Origin: JAADJA01 sp963840975 | Lineage (GTDB): Bacteria > Bacteroidota > Bacteroidia > Bacteroidales > JAADJA01 | DNA: 64,000 nt | Assembly: GCA_963840975.1 (NCBI GenBank) | Contig: CAWJBC010000009.1 | Location: 62,001-126,000 of the forward strand | Reading direction: 5' to 3' | Program-made: the position numbers and the translations under genes | The notes under the pieces: model-generated | What the model was told of the DNA's origin: nothing | The model's database searches: none | What the model saw: only the letters and a program-made list of their open reading frames with translations | Shown here: positions 46,893-55,398 of the stretch, piece after piece | How positions within the stretch are numbered: position 1 is the first letter of the stretch | How the letters are laid out: each line of letters opens with the position of its first letter

Positions 46893-48344
46893 ATGGAACA
46901 GAAAATAACTATAGAACCTGTAACCCGTGTCGAAGGACACGGTAAAGTGACCATTCATATTGATGAAAACGGTAATGTTTCACAAAGCCGCTTACACATA
47001 GTAGAATTCAGAGGATTCGAACGTTTTGTTCAGGGACGACCTTACTGGGAAGCCCCTGTACTTGTACAAAGGCTTTGCGGAATTTGTCCGGTAAGTCATC
47101 ACCTTGCAGCGGCTAAAGCGCTGGACGTTATTGTTGGCGCCGGTACAGGTGAAGGGCTAACCCCTACAGGAGAAAAAATGAGAAGATTGATGCATTACGG
47201 ACAAATGTTCCAATCGCATGCCCTCCATTTCTTTCACCTTGTATCTCCAGATTTGTTATTCGGTGTGGATGGTGATCCCATGATCCGAAACGTCATTGGT
47301 GTAGCCAAGAAATTTCCGGATCTTGCAGTACAAGGCGTTATGATGCGTAAATACGGACAGGAAATAATTGCCGCCACTGCCGGAAAAAAAATACACGGAA
47401 CGGGCGCAATACCCGGAGGTATCAACAAACACCTTACCCAGGAAGAAAAAGATTCGTTCCTGAACGGACCCGAACCGCTGAACATCAATAAAATGATATC
47501 ATGGGCGCAGGATGCCGTTAATTTCCTGAAATCTTACCACAAAGCAAACAAAGAATTCATTGACGGATTTGCAAATTTTCCTTCCAACCATTTGAGTCTT
47601 GTGCGCAAAGATGGCGCTCTTGATCTCTATCATGGCGTACTAAGGGCTGTGGATAAGGACGGCAGGAAAATTCTCCACGATGTGGATTATCAGGATTATA
47701 CCGAATACATCAATGAAGAAGTTCGCAACTGGAGTTATATGAAATTCCCCTTCCTTACTGAATATGGTAAAAAAGATGGTTGGTACAGGGTAGGACCTCT
47801 TGCGAGGCTGAACACCTGCGATTTTATCCCCTCTCCTCTTGCACAAAAGGAATTTGAAGAATTCAAAGCTTATACCAATGGCAAACCCAACAATATGTCA
47901 ATGCACATGCACTGGGCGCGCCTGATAGAGTTGCTGCACTCAGCCGAAATGATGAAAGACTTATTAAACGATCCTGATTTGATGAAGGGCGAGCTGGTGA
48001 CCAAAGGAACAAAACGAAGCGAAGGAGTCGGATTGATTGAAGCGCCACGCGGAACTCTGTTTCATCACTACCGCATCAACGAACACGACCAGATTACAAT
48101 GGCTAATTTGATCGTTTCCACTACCAACAACAACGAACCCATGAATGTGGCTGTTAACCATGTTGCAAAACAATACATGAACGGACAGAAAAAGATCACA
48201 GAAGGAATGATGAATGCCGTGGAAGTTGCCATCAGGGCTTACGACCCCTGTTTAAGCTGTGCAACTCACGCATTGGGTCAAATGCCACTGGAGGTAGTAT
48301 TGGTTGATGCGAGTAATAACATCATTGACCGTGTAATGAGGTAA
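46893..48344 (+). CDS. hoxH: [NiFe]-hydrogenase large subunit HoxH
   Basis: 483 residues. The NiFe site ligands are complete: RLCGICPVSHH (C62, C65) and DPCLSCATH (C453, C456). The protein continues 24 residues past H459; that tail is the site cut by the maturation endopeptidase encoded next. With HoxF, HoxU and HoxY it forms a group 3d-type NAD-linked hydrogenase that can evolve or take up H2. The Hyp maturation genes are outside the window. Confidence 0.97.
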   Translation: MEQKITIEPVTRVEGHGKVTIHIDENGNVSQSRLHIVEFRGFERFVQGRPYWEAPVLVQRLCGICPVSHHLAAAKALDVIVGAGTGEGLTPTGEKMRRLMHYGQMFQSHALHFFHLVSPDLLFGVDGDPMIRNVIGVAKKFPDLAVQGVMMRKYGQEIIAATAGKKIHGTGAIPGGINKHLTQEEKDSFLNGPEPLNINKMISWAQDAVNFLKSYHKANKEFIDGFANFPSNHLSLVRKDGALDLYHGVLRAVDKDGRKILHDVDYQDYTEYINEEVRNWSYMKFPFLTEYGKKDGWYRVGPLARLNTCDFIPSPLAQKEFEEFKAYTNGKPNNMSMHMHWARLIELLHSAEMMKDLLNDPDLMKGELVTKGTKRSEGVGLIEAPRGTLFHHYRINEHDQITMANLIVSTTNNNEPMNVAVNHVAKQYMNGQKKITEGMMNAVEVAIRAYDPCLSCATHALGQMPLEVVLVDASNNIIDRVMR

Positions 48345-48349
48345 TCCGA

Positions 48350-48835
48350 ATGGACGCTAAGAAAATTCTGATCTATGGATACGGCAATCCGGGTCGTCAG
48401 GACGACGGACTCGGCAATGCCTTTGTTCAGCGATTGGAAGAATGGGTTATTACAGAGCATCTTTCAGGTTTTGAATTCGACAGCAACTACCAGTTGAACA
48501 TCGAAGACGCAGCCGCCATCGCCGGTAAAGACCTTGTTGTTTTTGTGGATGCTTCAACTGAGGAAATTGATGATTTTGTTCTCACGCCTGTTAATACCTC
48601 AACAAAGGTTACTTTCACAACCCATGCAGCATCACCCGGATACATTGTACATCTTTGCCGTGAATTGTACGACCATGTGCCTCCTGTCTTTCTGCTGCAT
48701 ATTAAAGGTTATGAGTGGGAATTTAGAGAAGGATTGTCGCAGAGGGCACAATCAAATCTTGAAAAGTCGCTGGAAGGGATAAAGGCTATTTTAAAAAACC
48801 CGGAATACATTATTCATTCATATTGTGAAGTTTAG
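48350..48835 (+). CDS. hoxW: Hydrogenase maturation endopeptidase HoxW
   Basis: 161 residues, starting 5 bases after hoxH. The family motif is GYGNPGRQDDGLG (about 10-22), with the nickel-binding aspartate in VFVDAS (about 64) and a histidine in FTTHAASP (about 89). It removes the C-terminal extension of HoxH once nickel is inserted. Adjacent position to hoxH confirms the pairing. Confidence 0.93.
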   Translation: MDAKKILIYGYGNPGRQDDGLGNAFVQRLEEWVITEHLSGFEFDSNYQLNIEDAAAIAGKDLVVFVDASTEEIDDFVLTPVNTSTKVTFTTHAASPGYIVHLCRELYDHVPPVFLLHIKGYEWEFREGLSQRAQSNLEKSLEGIKAILKNPEYIIHSYCEV

Positions 48836-48876
48836 TTTATAAGAAACAATAATTATTTAATTTAACATAAATCACC

Positions 48877-49848
48877 ATGAACCTTTCAACAGAATATATG
48901 GGATTAAAACTAAAGAATCCCATCATCGTCAGTAGTTCAAAATTAACCGACAACATTGTTAACATTCGCAAATGCGCTGATGTAGGCGCCGGCGCTATCG
49001 TTTTGAAATCGTTGTTCGAAGAGCAGCTTTTAGCCGATTCAAGCGCACTGATGGATCAGGATATCAAATATTTCTGGTTTCCCGAAGCCATTGAGTATAT
49101 CAACAAACATTCGAAGGAACATGGGCTGAAACAAGTGCTTACCCTCATCAAACAAGCAAAAGAACATACGGATATTCCTATTATTTCGAGCATCAATTGC
49201 GTTACTGCATTCGAGTGGCCCAAATTTGCAAAAACATTACAGGAAGCCGGAGCAGATGGAATTGAACTGAACATTTCCATTTTCCCTTTCGATAAGTTTA
49301 TCCCAAGCAAACAAATTGAAGACCAGTACGTGGAAATCGTTACGGAAGTAAAAAAACATGTTACCATTCCGGTTTCGGTAAAGCTGACTAACTTTTTTAC
49401 CAACCTTTCGCAGATGACGCACAGGCTTGACGACGCTGGAGTGGATGGTCTGGTATTGTTCAATCGTTTGTACCGCCCCGATATTGACATTGAAAAGATG
49501 GCTGTTGTTAGAGAAAATGTATTGAGCGGTCCCCAAGAAGTCACCAAATCGTTAAGGTGGGTAGCTTTGCTGTCGAACAGACTGAAATGCTCCATCGCCG
49601 GCGCAACCGGGATCCACGACCATAAAGGTGTTCTAAAGCATCTTATGGCTGGCGCTGATGCTACACAGGTTTGTTCTACCTTGTTCAACAACGGTATCAG
49701 TTACATTGATACGTTGCTGTTCGATCTTCAAAAGTGGATGGAAAAACACCACTTTAAATCAATTGATGATATCAAAGGCAAAATTTGTAAGGATGAAGAA
49801 TGCAGCCAAAAATTTGAAAGAATTCAATTCCTGCGCAAAGAGATTTAA
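48877..49848 (+). CDS. Dihydroorotate-dehydrogenase-like flavoprotein
   Basis: 323 residues of the FMN-binding DHOD-like TIM barrel (MGLKLKNPIIVSSS, VKLTNFFTNL, SIAGATGIHDHKGVLKHLMAGADATQV). The classical DHOD motif N-x-S-C-P-N is replaced by NISIFPFD, so pyrimidine synthesis is unlikely. The gene is the last of the hox run (41-base gap, terminator after it), and an electron-transfer role together with the hydrogenase is plausible but not shown. Confidence 0.85.
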   Translation: MNLSTEYMGLKLKNPIIVSSSKLTDNIVNIRKCADVGAGAIVLKSLFEEQLLADSSALMDQDIKYFWFPEAIEYINKHSKEHGLKQVLTLIKQAKEHTDIPIISSINCVTAFEWPKFAKTLQEAGADGIELNISIFPFDKFIPSKQIEDQYVEIVTEVKKHVTIPVSVKLTNFFTNLSQMTHRLDDAGVDGLVLFNRLYRPDIDIEKMAVVRENVLSGPQEVTKSLRWVALLSNRLKCSIAGATGIHDHKGVLKHLMAGADATQVCSTLFNNGISYIDTLLFDLQKWMEKHHFKSIDDIKGKICKDEECSQKFERIQFLRKEI

Positions 49849-49875
49849 AGCATATCAAAAACAAGTGGATCGAAA

Positions 49876-49902
49876 GACCTGGTGTAACTACCAGGTTTTT
49901 TT
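49876..49902 (+). terminator. Terminator of the hox operon
   Basis: ACCTGGT pairs with ACCAGGT and is followed by seven Ts. It overlaps the 3' end of a convergent small gene. Confidence 0.85.
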
Positions 49903-50109
49903 ATGACTGATACCTGAATTGTCTTCAACTATACCGGTAAGCCCAACCACATAACCCAACGAATTTTTTCCGGTTATGATAATATTTTTACCCTCACAGG
50001 CTGTGAGTCCCTGCCACCTGCAATTGATGTTTTTGCAATGATTGAGTCCGTTGATCTGTATTCCCCAACACTCATCCATTGATAACCTTGAAGTGTCAAC
50101 CCTTTTCAT
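49888..50109 (-). CDS. Small cysteine-rich protein of unknown function
   Basis: 73 residues from the ATG at 50109. Four cysteines lie in ECWGIQINGLNHC-KNINCRWQGLTAC, a spacing that could bind a metal or cluster. A conserved-looking C-terminal part follows (GKNIIITGKNSLGYVVGL). A TAnnTTTG box 23 bases upstream supports a real promoter and this start; the longer frame to 50151 would begin inside the promoter. The last codons overlap the hox terminator. No family is recognised. Confidence 0.65.
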   Translation of the reverse strand: MKRVDTSRLSMDECWGIQINGLNHCKNINCRWQGLTACEGKNIIITGKNSLGYVVGLTGIVEDNSGISHKKTW

Positions 50110-50131
50110 TTGTGATGTTTTTGATGAAACA

Positions 50132-50139
50132 CAAATATA
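50132..50139 (-). promoter_or_regulatory. -7 box for the small cysteine-rich protein
   Basis: TATATTTG on the minus strand; the predicted leader to ATG 50109 is about 16 bases. Confidence 0.55.
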
Positions 50140-50382
50140 TACTTTGCCCAAAAATATATAAAATCAACTTTAGATACCTGACTTTTAATTTTATTATTGA
50201 GTCCATTCATATAATTCTATTTTAGTCACTGAAGCACTCCCCTATTTGCACCATCTGACGAGCAATTCAACCCAACAATCGAACTCATCTCAAACCCCGA
50301 TCACAGAACCGCCTGCTGAAAGAAGTAATACACATTTTGTTACTCCAAATAATGACAGGAATAATTGAAGTATGAGAAAAGT

Positions 50383-50406
50383 AAAATCACATTAAAATAT
50401 GATTTT
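50383..50406 (+). promoter_or_regulatory. HipB operator O1
   Basis: AAAATCA-10 bases-TGATTTT inverted repeat, centred about 60 bp upstream of O2. Confidence 0.7.
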
Positions 50407-50442
50407 GTGAGTTTGCCCTGAAAGTTAGCACATAAACGTAGT

Positions 50443-50466
50443 AAAATCACACTATATTGTGATTTT
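50443..50466 (+). promoter_or_regulatory. HipB operator O2
   Basis: AAAATCACA-6 bases-TGTGATTTT, nine-base perfect arms. It ends just before the -33 element (TTG, 50469-50471) of the hip promoter. Confidence 0.8.
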
Positions 50467-50491
50467 GCTTGCTTAACTGGAAAACAAAACT

Positions 50492-50499
50492 TACTTTTG
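50492..50499 (+). promoter_or_regulatory. -7 box of the hipBST promoter
   Basis: TACTTTTG, 20 bases after TTG at 50469-50471; it lies between operators O2 and O3, so bound HipB should block transcription. Confidence 0.65.
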
Positions 50500-50504
50500 C
50501 TTCT

Positions 50505-50526
50505 AAAATCACATTATAATGTTAAT
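50505..50526 (+). promoter_or_regulatory. HipB operator O3
   Basis: AAAATCACATTATAATGTTAAT keeps the left arm of O1/O2 and has a perfect 12-bp palindromic centre (50511-50522). It covers the predicted transcription start and the first possible ATG (50519). Confidence 0.7.
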
Positions 50527-50527
50527 T

Positions 50528-50728
50528 ATGCAGCTTGGGGAAACCATAAAAAACAGACGAAAAGAGTTGAATATTACACAATCCCACTTAGCAGAACTGG
50601 CAAAAATGAGCACCAATACTTTGTATAAACTGGAACGGGGACAAGGCAATCCGTCATTAGATGTACTTAACAAATTATCGGAAGTGTTGGGCATGGAACT
50701 AACTATGAAAGTGAAAAGCGTAAAGTGA
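50528..50728 (+). CDS. hipB: HipB-type antitoxin/repressor (XRE HTH)
   Basis: 66 residues from the ATG at 50528; an ATG at 50519 lies inside operator O3 and is less likely. An XRE helix-turn-helix spans about 5-60 (LGETIKNRRKELNITQSHLAELAKMSTNTLYKLERG). The three AAAATCACA-type palindromes upstream are its likely binding sites. It heads a tripartite module with the gene pair that follows, 10 bases downstream. Confidence 0.88.
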   Translation: MQLGETIKNRRKELNITQSHLAELAKMSTNTLYKLERGQGNPSLDVLNKLSEVLGMELTMKVKSVK

Positions 50729-50738
50729 AAAACTTAAA

Positions 50739-51068
50739 ATGAGAAAGGCAGAGGTATATAACAATGGGATATTGGCAGGTGTTCTTATTGAAGAAGACCG
50801 GAATAATTATGTGTTCCGCTATGATGACACCTACTTTGCCGATAGCAGTAAACCCGCGATAAGCTTAACCATTCCTAAGTCGCAACCGGAATACCGCAGC
50901 GAATATATGTTCCCGTTTTTCAGCAATATGGTGGCAGAAGGCGCCAATTTAGCCATACAAAGCAGATATTTGAAATTAGATGAAAAAGATATTTTAAGCC
51001 TGCTGGGAGCAACAGCAGTGCACGACACAATAGGAGCCGTAACGGTAAAATTGATTGACAGGAAATGA
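50739..51068 (+). CDS. hipS: HipS-like protein (HipA N-terminal subdomain)
   Basis: 109 residues corresponding to the N-terminal subdomain 1 of HipA (VYNNGILAGVLIEEDRNNYVFRYDDTYF, SEYMFPFFSNMVAEG). In HipBST systems this part is a separate protein, HipS, which acts as the antitoxin, while HipB is the DNA-binding partner. The stop overlaps the hipT start by four bases (ATGA), a coupling arrangement and not a frameshift. Confidence 0.85.
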   Translation: MRKAEVYNNGILAGVLIEEDRNNYVFRYDDTYFADSSKPAISLTIPKSQPEYRSEYMFPFFSNMVAEGANLAIQSRYLKLDEKDILSLLGATAVHDTIGAVTVKLIDRK

Positions 51069-52096
51069 ACTTAGATGATATAAAATATTGCCCTTGCACA
51101 CTGGCACAAGGTTTCAAAACCTACAGCCCCTCTGCCTTACGGCTGCTGTTCGGTCGAAAAAAAGTAAGCCACGTATTGGAATTCGACACCCCTGAAATAG
51201 ACATAGAAGTCGCTGAGAAACTGAGGCAAAACAGCAAAACAATTTCCATAAGCGGAGCACAGTTTAAACAATCGTTAATGCTTGAAAACAATAAACTCCG
51301 CCTGACAGAAAGGGGCGAACCCGGACAATATATTCTAAAACCAATACCTATCAGACCGCCTTTCGGAAAAGAAGAAGAACTACCTGCCAACGAGCACCTG
51401 ACCATGCAAATTGCCAAGCAGGCATACGGAATTGTAATTGCAGAATGCGCTTTGGTGTTCTTTAGAAACGGAGAACCTGCATATATTACCAGGCGATTTG
51501 ATTATGCAACAGACGACAGAAAAATAGCACAGGAAGATTTTGCTTCAATTTCAGGCATGTCAAACGAGAAAGATGGAAAAAGTTACAGAAATAGTGGTAG
51601 TTATGAAAATATTGCCGGAAGTATGAAAAAGTATGTTGCAGCTTATCCGGTAGAAATTGAAAAATATTTTGAGCGAATTGTTTTCAATTATTTGTTTTGC
51701 AATGGAGATGCTCATCTCAAAAATTTTTCGGTACAACAAACTGCAAGCGGTGATTATCTGTTGAGCCCGGCTTATGATTTAATTAATACGTCCATTCATA
51801 TTCCTGATGATACGTTTTTTGCCCTCAGTGATGGATTGTTTTCTGATAACTATGAAACGGAAAGCTTCAAAGCTCTGGGCTTTTATGCTTACGATGATTT
51901 TTTTGAGTTCGGTTTACGAATCGGAATGATGGAAAGCCGCATAAAGAATTTACTCGATAAATATCGAGGTGAAAATCAAAAAGCATTACTATTGGCTCAA
52001 TGTTCTTTTTTAACCGAACCGACAAAGCAAATGTATATAAATCAGTACAGAAACCGATTAAAGATGCTTAATACTTCATTCTCAAATAAAATATGA
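51065..52096 (+). CDS. hipT: HipT-like Ser/Thr protein kinase toxin
   Basis: 343 residues, HipA without its N-terminal subdomain, as in HipT. The Gly-rich-loop phosphorylation motif reads SISGAQ (S61 and S63), the two-serine form of HipT, not the single serine of HipA. Kinase motifs are present: catalytic NGDAHLKNF (about 217-225) and the YDLINT metal-binding segment. Known HipT phosphorylates tryptophanyl-tRNA synthetase; the target here is unknown. Confidence 0.88.
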   Translation: MNLDDIKYCPCTLAQGFKTYSPSALRLLFGRKKVSHVLEFDTPEIDIEVAEKLRQNSKTISISGAQFKQSLMLENNKLRLTERGEPGQYILKPIPIRPPFGKEEELPANEHLTMQIAKQAYGIVIAECALVFFRNGEPAYITRRFDYATDDRKIAQEDFASISGMSNEKDGKSYRNSGSYENIAGSMKKYVAAYPVEIEKYFERIVFNYLFCNGDAHLKNFSVQQTASGDYLLSPAYDLINTSIHIPDDTFFALSDGLFSDNYETESFKALGFYAYDDFFEFGLRIGMMESRIKNLLDKYRGENQKALLLAQCSFLTEPTKQMYINQYRNRLKMLNTSFSNKI

Positions 52097-52502
52097 GTTT
52101 CAATATTCAGAAGATGCATTGGTTGAAACGGCAACCCAAAAGGTTTCGGAAGAATAAATAAATTTGACATGTTATGCGGTTTGAAACTATTCTCATCCGG
52201 ATTTGTAGGTGGATAAGACGCGGATATTCCTGGCACCTCATGTCTTTGTGGTTAACGGCTCAGCGCTTCGCAATCAATTTCCACCCTTTCTTTCACATGG
52301 GGCAGCAAATCAATATGTGTCACGTGTAGCTCTATTTGAGGGAAATATTTATAATTCACGCAAAGGCGCAGAAGCAAAGGATTGTTGTGAGTTGAATGTT
52401 TTATGATTGAGAAATAGCATGGGACACAGGACATGAGTTGAAAAATTAATTTGACCTCGAACTCTGAACCTCAAACTTCGAACTTAATAAATGGACACCT
52501 AT
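52097..52502. other. Intergenic region, no supported gene
   Basis: About 400 bases without a convincing ORF. It contains CACGCAAAGGCGCAGAAGCAAAGG-type words at 52357-52380 and degenerate GAACTCTGAACC/CAAACTTCGAAC words at 52455-52485, common repeat styles in this phylum's intergenic DNA. Confidence 0.6.
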
Positions 52503-52540
52503 AAAAAAACCTTCCGCAGAAAAAACACTACGGAAGGTTT
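52503..52540 (-). terminator. Terminator of the comB-DPP III operon
   Basis: On the minus strand AACCTTCCG and CGGAAGGTT form a stem around a 15-base loop, followed by TTTTTTT, 20 bases past the stop. Confidence 0.85.
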
Positions 52541-52559
52541 AACTCATTAATCCTATCTT

Positions 52560-54611
52560 CTATAAAAAGGAATAATTCTTTGAATAATAAAGCATTTGTT
52601 CTGCATAATCTTCAGGATAAGCGATCGTAATGTCAGTGATCTCATTATCCTTTATCGTAAGTTTAAATACCGGATTGATAAAACCGCCATAAGGAGCGAT
52701 GTTGAGCTTAGCGAACCTTTCCTTTACTTCTTTATGAAGAACAGGATCAACCAACACACCGTAGGTTTCGACCAGGTTTTTACCGGCTTCATAATCACCT
52801 TCTGACTTGATGCGCTGAACTTCGGCAAGCAATTGCCCGAATAAGCCCCTCAGCTTTTTATAATCATTGATCTTGTAATAGGTTTTCCCTTCCCTTGTAA
52901 CCTTTTCGATCACATTGCCGGGTTGTCCTTTTTCAAAACACCACTTGGCGATCAGTTGCCGGTTGCGCATGTGCGCCTGCTCGATGTTTTTCCCGGTCTC
53001 TATCCTTGTAAGCTGCGTCATCAGTCCGTTGCGGATATAGGTATTGTATTCGGCTTTGGCAGTGTTAGTATCAGGCACAATGCCAAGTTCTATCATTTTC
53101 GGATCAGCCAGGTAATAAAGTGCGAACAGATCAGCCCGCGTTTCTTCGAGCGAAGAAGAATAGTTTTTGAGCGCTTCGGAACTGGTTCCGGGCAGCAACT
53201 GTCCTGACCCATGTCCGAGGCATTCATGCAGGTCGGTATGGAGATTGCCTGCCAGTGGACCATATTTCTTTGCCAGTTCAATTTCTTCGGGAGAATAGCA
53301 GAATTCTTCGAGAAATCCATTGCCGAGAGCTGCCTGATCATAGGCATAGGTAATGTTTTCCATGGTTACCGATTTGGAGCCATAATCTTTGCGTATCCAG
53401 TCGGCATTGGGGAGGTTGATGCCGATGGGTGTGGAAGGATAGCAATCGCCTCCCAACTGTGCCACGGTGATCACTTTGGCTGAAACTCCTTTCACTTCCG
53501 GCTTTTTGAATTTCGGGTCAACGGGTGAATTGTCTTCAAACCACTGTGCATTGGCGCTGATGATCTCCGCCCGTTTGGTGGCTTCCATATCCTTGAAATT
53601 CACCACCGATTCCCAGGTGGCTTTCATCCCCATCGGATCGCCATAGGTTTCTGTAAAACCATTCACAAAATCAACTTTGGATTGAAGGTCGCTAACCCAT
53701 TGCACATTGTACTTGTCATAAATGCGAAGATCACCGGTTTGATAAAATTCGATCAAACTTTCAATTACTTTTTTCTGTTGATCATTTTCGGCAACAGTTA
53801 CTGCCTTTTCGAGCCAGAATACTATCTTCTCTATCGCTGCAGAATACAACCCACCAACTTTATAAATGTCTTCCTGCACTACGCCGTCCTTTTTCACAAG
53901 TTTTGAATTCAATCCGTACGAAATTGGCGTTTTATCTGTAGTATCCCTCATTTTTTCATAAAAATCTTCAGCTTCCTTTTGGGTAACTCCATCATAAAAA
54001 TTGCATGCGGAAGCCTTGATCATATCCACCGAAGCATCAAGGCTGATGCGTTTGGGAGCAACCTGCGGATCGAAAAGTAAGGACGTCATTTGAGGGAGAA
54101 TATCTCCGGCGTTTTGCCCTTTCTCCAAAGGAAATTGAGCAGCCGGACTTTCAGTTATAAGAACATCCAGATATTCAGGTGAGAATCCGGGAACAAATTT
54201 ATCAGTTGAATAATGGTGGTGAATTCCGTTTGAAAACCAAACCCTTTTGAGGTAAACCTCAAATTCTTTGAAATCCTTTGTTTGCCTGTCACCTTCGAAG
54301 TTCTTGTAAATTTCCTCCATGGTTTTCCTGATCTTCAGATTGTACTTGTAATTTTGATCGAACAGGATATCTCGTCCGCAAAGGGCGGCTTCGCTGAGAT
54401 AATAAACCAGTTCCTTTTGCTGCAAGCTGAGTTCATCAAAGCCAGGAACCTGGTAACGCATAATTTTGAGGTCGGCAAATTGCTCGAGCAGGTACTTAAA
54501 TTCTTTTGTATTTTCCATAACTTTTTCGGTTGGGGCAGTTTTATCGCCCTGGTTACATGCCGTAAATAAAGCAGTCATAATAACAATTGTTGACAGAATC
54601 TGTTTTTTCAT
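52560..54611 (-). CDS. Dipeptidyl-peptidase III-family lipoprotein (M49)
   Basis: 683 residues. A lipoprotein signal ends at LFTAC (about 19). The zinc motif HECLGH is near residue 460 (DLHECLGHGSGQLLPG), and the second zinc-ligand motif EETRAD follows near 488, the M49 spacing. DPP III releases dipeptides from peptide N-termini. The protein should sit in the periplasm or outer membrane and feed peptide uptake. Its start overlaps the comB stop by four bases. Confidence 0.93.
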   Translation of the reverse strand: MKKQILSTIVIMTALFTACNQGDKTAPTEKVMENTKEFKYLLEQFADLKIMRYQVPGFDELSLQQKELVYYLSEAALCGRDILFDQNYKYNLKIRKTMEEIYKNFEGDRQTKDFKEFEVYLKRVWFSNGIHHHYSTDKFVPGFSPEYLDVLITESPAAQFPLEKGQNAGDILPQMTSLLFDPQVAPKRISLDASVDMIKASACNFYDGVTQKEAEDFYEKMRDTTDKTPISYGLNSKLVKKDGVVQEDIYKVGGLYSAAIEKIVFWLEKAVTVAENDQQKKVIESLIEFYQTGDLRIYDKYNVQWVSDLQSKVDFVNGFTETYGDPMGMKATWESVVNFKDMEATKRAEIISANAQWFEDNSPVDPKFKKPEVKGVSAKVITVAQLGGDCYPSTPIGINLPNADWIRKDYGSKSVTMENITYAYDQAALGNGFLEEFCYSPEEIELAKKYGPLAGNLHTDLHECLGHGSGQLLPGTSSEALKNYSSSLEETRADLFALYYLADPKMIELGIVPDTNTAKAEYNTYIRNGLMTQLTRIETGKNIEQAHMRNRQLIAKWCFEKGQPGNVIEKVTREGKTYYKINDYKKLRGLFGQLLAEVQRIKSEGDYEAGKNLVETYGVLVDPVLHKEVKERFAKLNIAPYGGFINPVFKLTIKDNEITDITIAYPEDYAEQMLYYSKNYSFL

Positions 54612-55333
54612 TTTAAAATATTTATAAGATAGTAATTTTCAAATACAGGTACGACCCTTGTTGAATTCAATCTTAATGCGCAATCCAGGTCGTTTAGTGC
54701 TCCCAGCTTTAGCAGACGCTGATAATGGGCTCCCCTTTGCAAATAAGCGCCAAAATCCACTTTTACCGAATTCCACAGGTCAAGGCAGATATAAGCGGAA
54801 TCAGTCAGTGCTGAAGTTCTGTTTCCCTGCATAAGCAGATCGGTCAATGCCCCTGCAAAAAGCGTATCTTCCAGACTCAACGTTTCCTGCCATCCTGAAC
54901 AGAGGATGATAACGTTGCGCTTCAATGTTAAAATCCATTCAGATATGAACGACAGGTTGGTAAATGTTCCGATTGCAATTTGACTTGCACCTTTTGCCAT
55001 TTCGATTGCCCTGGTTCCGTTTGTAGTGGTCAAAACCAATGTTTTACCTTTCAATGGGGCAGAACTCATTTCATTGGGGGAATTTCCATAATCTGCAATA
55101 TCCAGCTTGATGCCATCGCGCTCTCCAACTAAAATAAATCCTTTTTCTTTCCATTGAGCCGCCTCTTCAATTAAACCAACAGGAATGATCTTTACTGCAC
55201 CCTTTGCAAAAGCAGAGCAAATGGTAGTACCTGCCCTGAAAACATCCACCACAACCACAACAAAGTTTTCCTTTATTTGCCTGAAGGGATAAAGGGATGG
55301 AGTTAAAATTACCTCAATTTGGTTTGAGGTCAT
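54608..55333 (-). CDS. comB: 2-phosphosulfolactate phosphatase
   Basis: 241 residues of the ComB family (VVVVDVFRAGTTICSAFAKGA, GERDGIKLDIADYGNSPNEM, TTTNGTRAIEMAKGA, SGWQETLSLEDTLFAGAL). It dephosphorylates 2-phosphosulfolactate to sulfolactate, a step of coenzyme M synthesis in archaea. In Bacteroidota the product is probably used for other sulfonates. The pairing with a peptidase is unexplained. Confidence 0.92.
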   Translation of the reverse strand: MTSNQIEVILTPSLYPFRQIKENFVVVVVDVFRAGTTICSAFAKGAVKIIPVGLIEEAAQWKEKGFILVGERDGIKLDIADYGNSPNEMSSAPLKGKTLVLTTTNGTRAIEMAKGASQIAIGTFTNLSFISEWILTLKRNVIILCSGWQETLSLEDTLFAGALTDLLMQGNRTSALTDSAYICLDLWNSVKVDFGAYLQRGAHYQRLLKLGALNDLDCALRLNSTRVVPVFENYYLINILK

Positions 55334-55398
55334 ATTTTGCTTTTATTTGGTTTGATTGTCAAAAAATCCGAGTTCAACATGATAAGTTATTGCCGAGA

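Noticed and set aside
50739..52096. Single hipA gene broken by a frameshift
   Set aside because: The two frames join by a clean ATGA overlap, each part has full domain boundaries and the kinase has the two-serine HipT loop, so the split form is natural.
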